Of a stretch of DNA of 7,401 nucleotides, positions 5,238 through 7,401 are shown in pieces. The notes below the pieces were generated by a model. The model was not told where the DNA came from. It worked only from the letters and a program-made list of their open reading frames with translations, and did no database searches. The stretch is from an uncultured Bacillota bacterium (GTDB lineage Bacteria; Bacillota; Clostridia; Lachnospirales; Lachnospiraceae). The position numbers and the translations under genes were made by a program. Within the stretch, counting starts at the first letter, position 1. Every line of letters starts with the position of its first letter. The stretch covers positions 1-7,401 of the forward strand of contig CATWQE010000105.1 in the NCBI GenBank assembly GCA_958352855.1, written 5' to 3'.

Positions 5238-6641
5238 ATGTTCAGAAAGAGTTTGGTATTTTTACTTGGCGCAAGCATGGTCCTTTCACTGGCCGGATGC
5301 GGAGGCTCGTCAGGAGGCGGAGAAGACACATCAAAAGATTATGTTCAGGAGACAAAAAGTGATGGTGACAAGAAGGTAATAAGCTTTTATTCCTGGTCAG
5401 AAATGGCGGAGCAGGATTTTGACAAAGCTGTGATTGCCCAGTATGAAAAGGAACATCCGGATGTGGATGTGGTGGAAAACTTTATTCCCTATAATGAATA
5501 TCTGAGCAAGATGAACACCATGGCAGCAGCAGACAGTATGCCTGATGTGTTTAAACTTCCTGAGGCTAATGTTATGGAGTGGGGAACAAAAGGCGCTGTT
5601 CTGGATTTGAAGCCGCTGTATGACAAAGTGGGAATCAAACCGGAAGAGAAAATGCTGGAATCCGCCATCTTCAGGTCAGGGGACAATATCTGGGGTGCAG
5701 GATGCAACCTTGCAACATCGGCTTTATACTACAACAAAGATTTGCTGAAAGAAGCCGGAATTGAATTTCCGTCTACAGATGCAGACAATCCCTGGAGCTG
5801 GACGGAATTTGTAGAAAATGCAAAGAAACTGACTAAAGACGGCAACGGAAAACATTCGGGTGAAGATGGTTTTGACAGTGATAACATAAGTGTATACGGA
5901 ACCATGATGCCTACAGACTGGGTCGTGTACATGCCCCTTTTATACAGCAATGGTTCCGGTATAGCTAGTAAAGACGGCACAAAGCTGGAAATCAATACAG
6001 AGAAAGGTGTGGAAGTGATTCAGTCTATTGCAGATTTGTCTCTGAAAGAGCAGTGCGCTCCTTCCGTGGCAATGGCAAAAGGCGCGTTTGCTGACAAGAG
6101 CACCATGCTGATGAACGGACAGGTTGCCATGCTCATTGACGGTTCCTGGGCATTGAGTAATTATACCAATGAAGGGTTTGATGTGGGTGTTGCACAGATC
6201 CCAGCCTTTTCCCAGCCTGCCAATATGAGCTGGACGGCAGGAATCTGCATGTCACCAAAAGATGCGGATAATGAAGAAGCATTTGATTTCTACTGCTACT
6301 ACACAGATTTTAACAATGCCATTACTGCGGCAAAAGAAAATAATGTAGGACTTGGCGGTCTGCCTCAAACATTTGACGTATTTGACGGCGGTGAAAATGA
6401 GAAAGCCTGGAAGTCCACTTATACTAAGGTTGATGAGAGTGAAAACTGTGATGCATTCAAGAATATCCTGATTCATGAAGGAACACGTCTTGGTGAAAAC
6501 GTTACACTTAAAAATTTTCCGGTGATTGTGGACAATACCATCGTTCCCCTTCTGGACAATGTATGGCTGGGCGAACAGACAGCCGAGGAAGCTCTGGGCT
6601 CATTGGATGTTTCTTCCGAACTGCAGGGCACATGGAATTAA
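5238..6641 (+). CDS. CUT1-type ABC transporter solute-binding lipoprotein
   Basis: This 467-residue protein is an extracellular solute-binding protein of family 1, which captures a sugar or oligosaccharide outside the cell and delivers it to the membrane permeases. The N-terminus is a lipoprotein signal peptide: positive MFRK, a hydrophobic stretch, and lipobox LAGC with the lipidated Cys21, followed by a Gly/Ser linker. The mature part starts VISFYSWSEM and shows the family pattern PDVFKLPEANVMEWGTKGAV (about 102-121), ALYYNKDLLKEAGI (162-175), WSWTEFVENAKKLT (186-199) and MLIDGSWALSNY (298-309), the usual GxW motif near the ligand cleft. Length is typical. AGGAGG (5224-5229) lies 8 bases before the ATG. 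A permease gene follows after 81 bases and a stem-loop. The regulatory pair upstream suggests substrate-induced expression. The specific sugar cannot be read from the sequence. Confidence 0.93.
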   Translation: MFRKSLVFLLGASMVLSLAGCGGSSGGGEDTSKDYVQETKSDGDKKVISFYSWSEMAEQDFDKAVIAQYEKEHPDVDVVENFIPYNEYLSKMNTMAAADSMPDVFKLPEANVMEWGTKGAVLDLKPLYDKVGIKPEEKMLESAIFRSGDNIWGAGCNLATSALYYNKDLLKEAGIEFPSTDADNPWSWTEFVENAKKLTKDGNGKHSGEDGFDSDNISVYGTMMPTDWVVYMPLLYSNGSGIASKDGTKLEINTEKGVEVIQSIADLSLKEQCAPSVAMAKGAFADKSTMLMNGQVAMLIDGSWALSNYTNEGFDVGVAQIPAFSQPANMSWTAGICMSPKDADNEEAFDFYCYYTDFNNAITAAKENNVGLGGLPQTFDVFDGGENEKAWKSTYTKVDESENCDAFKNILIHEGTRLGENVTLKNFPVIVDNTIVPLLDNVWLGEQTAEEALGSLDVSSELQGTWN

Positions 6642-6657
6642 GCAGTATGTGAAATGA

Positions 6658-6681
6658 CTCAGGAACAAGAAAGTTCCTGAG
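6658..6681 (+). promoter_or_regulatory. Stem-loop between binding-protein and permease genes
   Basis: CTCAGGAAC (6658-6666) and GTTCCTGAG (6673-6681) form a perfect 9-base stem with a 6-base A-rich loop, and TG/CA (6655-6656 with 6683-6684) can extend it past one mismatch. Only four T residues follow (6685-6688), so it is a weak or leaky terminator at best. In this position such hairpins commonly protect the binding-protein mRNA or reduce read-through, giving more binding protein than permease. Confidence 0.68.
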
Positions 6682-6722
6682 ACATTTTCAGGAGAGAGAA
6701 AACCATGCCGGGAGGAATAACC

Positions 6723-7401
6723 ATGAGTAAAAAGACAAAATCCAAAATGAATATGAAAGAAAAAAACCAGTTGAAATGGGGTTACTTTTTTATCGGTCCG
6801 GGAATCATAGGCCTGATTTGCTTCAGCTTTGGCCCTATGCTTTTCAGCCTTGGCATTAGCTTTACAAGCTGGGATGTTATATCGGCGAAAGAGTTTGTGG
6901 GGCTGGAAAATTATAAAAACTTGTTTCAGGACCCGCTGTTTTTCAAATCGCTGAAGGTAACATTGTATTACACACTTTTAAGCGTACCTTTGATTACCTG
7001 TATACCGCTTCTGATTGCCATGCTCTTAAACAGCAAGGTTAAGGGGATCTCCGTATTCCGTGCCATTTTCTATGTACCGTCTATTGTCCCCATTGTAGCC
7101 AGTGCGGCTGTGTGGATGTACATATATAACCCTATGTACGGTTTGCTGAACAGCATATTGAAAGCCCTGGGGATGCACTCACAGAACTTCATTTTCAGTG
7201 AGACAGGCGCTGTTCCTTCCCTGGCAGTTATGGCTTTATGGGGGGCCGGAAACACTGTGGTAATCTATCTTGCAGGACTTCAGGGTGTATCCAGACAGCT
7301 TTACGAAGCGGCAGAAATTGACGGGGCGGGGACACTTTCCAGATTTATGAATATAACGGTTCCCATGATGACGCCAATTATTTTCTACAATTTTGTAATG
7401 G
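6723..7401 (+). CDS. CUT1 ABC transporter permease, MalF/UgpA type (3' end outside window)
   Basis: The visible 226 residues are the N-terminal three quarters or so of an integral-membrane permease of the binding-protein-dependent transport family, which forms half of the channel for the sugar captured by the upstream lipoprotein. A basic N-terminus (residues 1-18) precedes membrane segments at about 19-47, 80-102, 113-135 and 165-187. The conserved EAA loop that contacts the ATPase is clear: EAAEIDGAGTLSRFMNITVP (195-214). The sequence GLENYKNLFQDPLFFKSL after the first segment is typical of the MalF/UgpA side. GGAGG (6711-6715) lies 7 bases before the chosen ATG; an in-frame ATG at 6705 with GGAGAG upstream would add six residues and is less likely. 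The frame is open to the window edge, so truncation is only due to the window. The partner permease is expected to follow. Confidence 0.92.
   Translation, partial: MSKKTKSKMNMKEKNQLKWGYFFIGPGIIGLICFSFGPMLFSLGISFTSWDVISAKEFVGLENYKNLFQDPLFFKSLKVTLYYTLLSVPLITCIPLLIAMLLNSKVKGISVFRAIFYVPSIVPIVASAAVWMYIYNPMYGLLNSILKALGMHSQNFIFSETGAVPSLAVMALWGAGNTVVIYLAGLQGVSRQLYEAAEIDGAGTLSRFMNITVPMMTPIIFYNFVM

Noticed and set aside
6705..6722. Upstream ATG at 6705 as permease start
   Set aside because: It is in frame, but the ATG at 6723 has the stronger, better-spaced GGAGG, and the six added residues (MPGGIT) are translated from that binding site itself.

Overview
The window looks like chromosome of a low-to-mid GC Gram-positive anaerobe, most likely a gut Lachnospiraceae/Clostridia member. 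This rests on strong AGGAGG ribosome binding sites, a YesM/YesN-type two-component system next to a CUT1 sugar ABC transporter, a lipoprotein solute-binding protein, and an HsdM/RhuM-type locus. The genus cannot be fixed from the sequence alone.

The window has two parts. The left part (1 to about 1840) is scrambled mobile or defence DNA. It holds the last 43 codons of an unrecognised protein, overlapping by 4 bases (ATGA) a small XRE-type regulator. That regulator overlaps by 8 bases an hsdM gene (type I DNA methyltransferase subunit), which is cut off just before the SAM-binding DPxCGSGG motif. After a 160-base stretch with a near-palindrome comes a rhuM gene, also truncated. Its reading frame runs into a 12-residue tail (SHVETVCLLSRK, then stop) that looks like the extreme C-terminus of the 23S rRNA uracil methyltransferase RlmD/RumA. 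The 3' end of rlmD/rumA is a known integration target of conjugative elements and phages, so positions about 1353-1366 look like an attachment-site or recombination junction between an element (left) and its host (right). A terminator, a 21-base-spaced direct repeat and a frameshifted N-terminal scrap of an IS30-family transposase follow.

The right part (about 1843 to the end) is an orderly carbohydrate-uptake locus, all on the plus strand. A good sigma-A-type promoter (TTGCAA, 17 bases, TATAAT), overlapped by two palindromes, precedes a membrane sensor kinase of the YesM type. The kinase gene overlaps by 8 bases a YesN-type response regulator with a C-terminal AraC HTH. Next comes a promoter region with two TTTTTGAA repeats exactly 21 bases apart upstream of a TATAAA box, which is the layout expected for an AraC-type activator. 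It precedes a CUT1 solute-binding lipoprotein, then a strong stem-loop, then the first membrane permease, which runs off the window end.

The likely logic is that the kinase senses an extracellular signal, phosphorylates the regulator, and the regulator turns on the transporter genes. The transported sugar cannot be deduced. No tRNA, rRNA or CRISPR array was seen.
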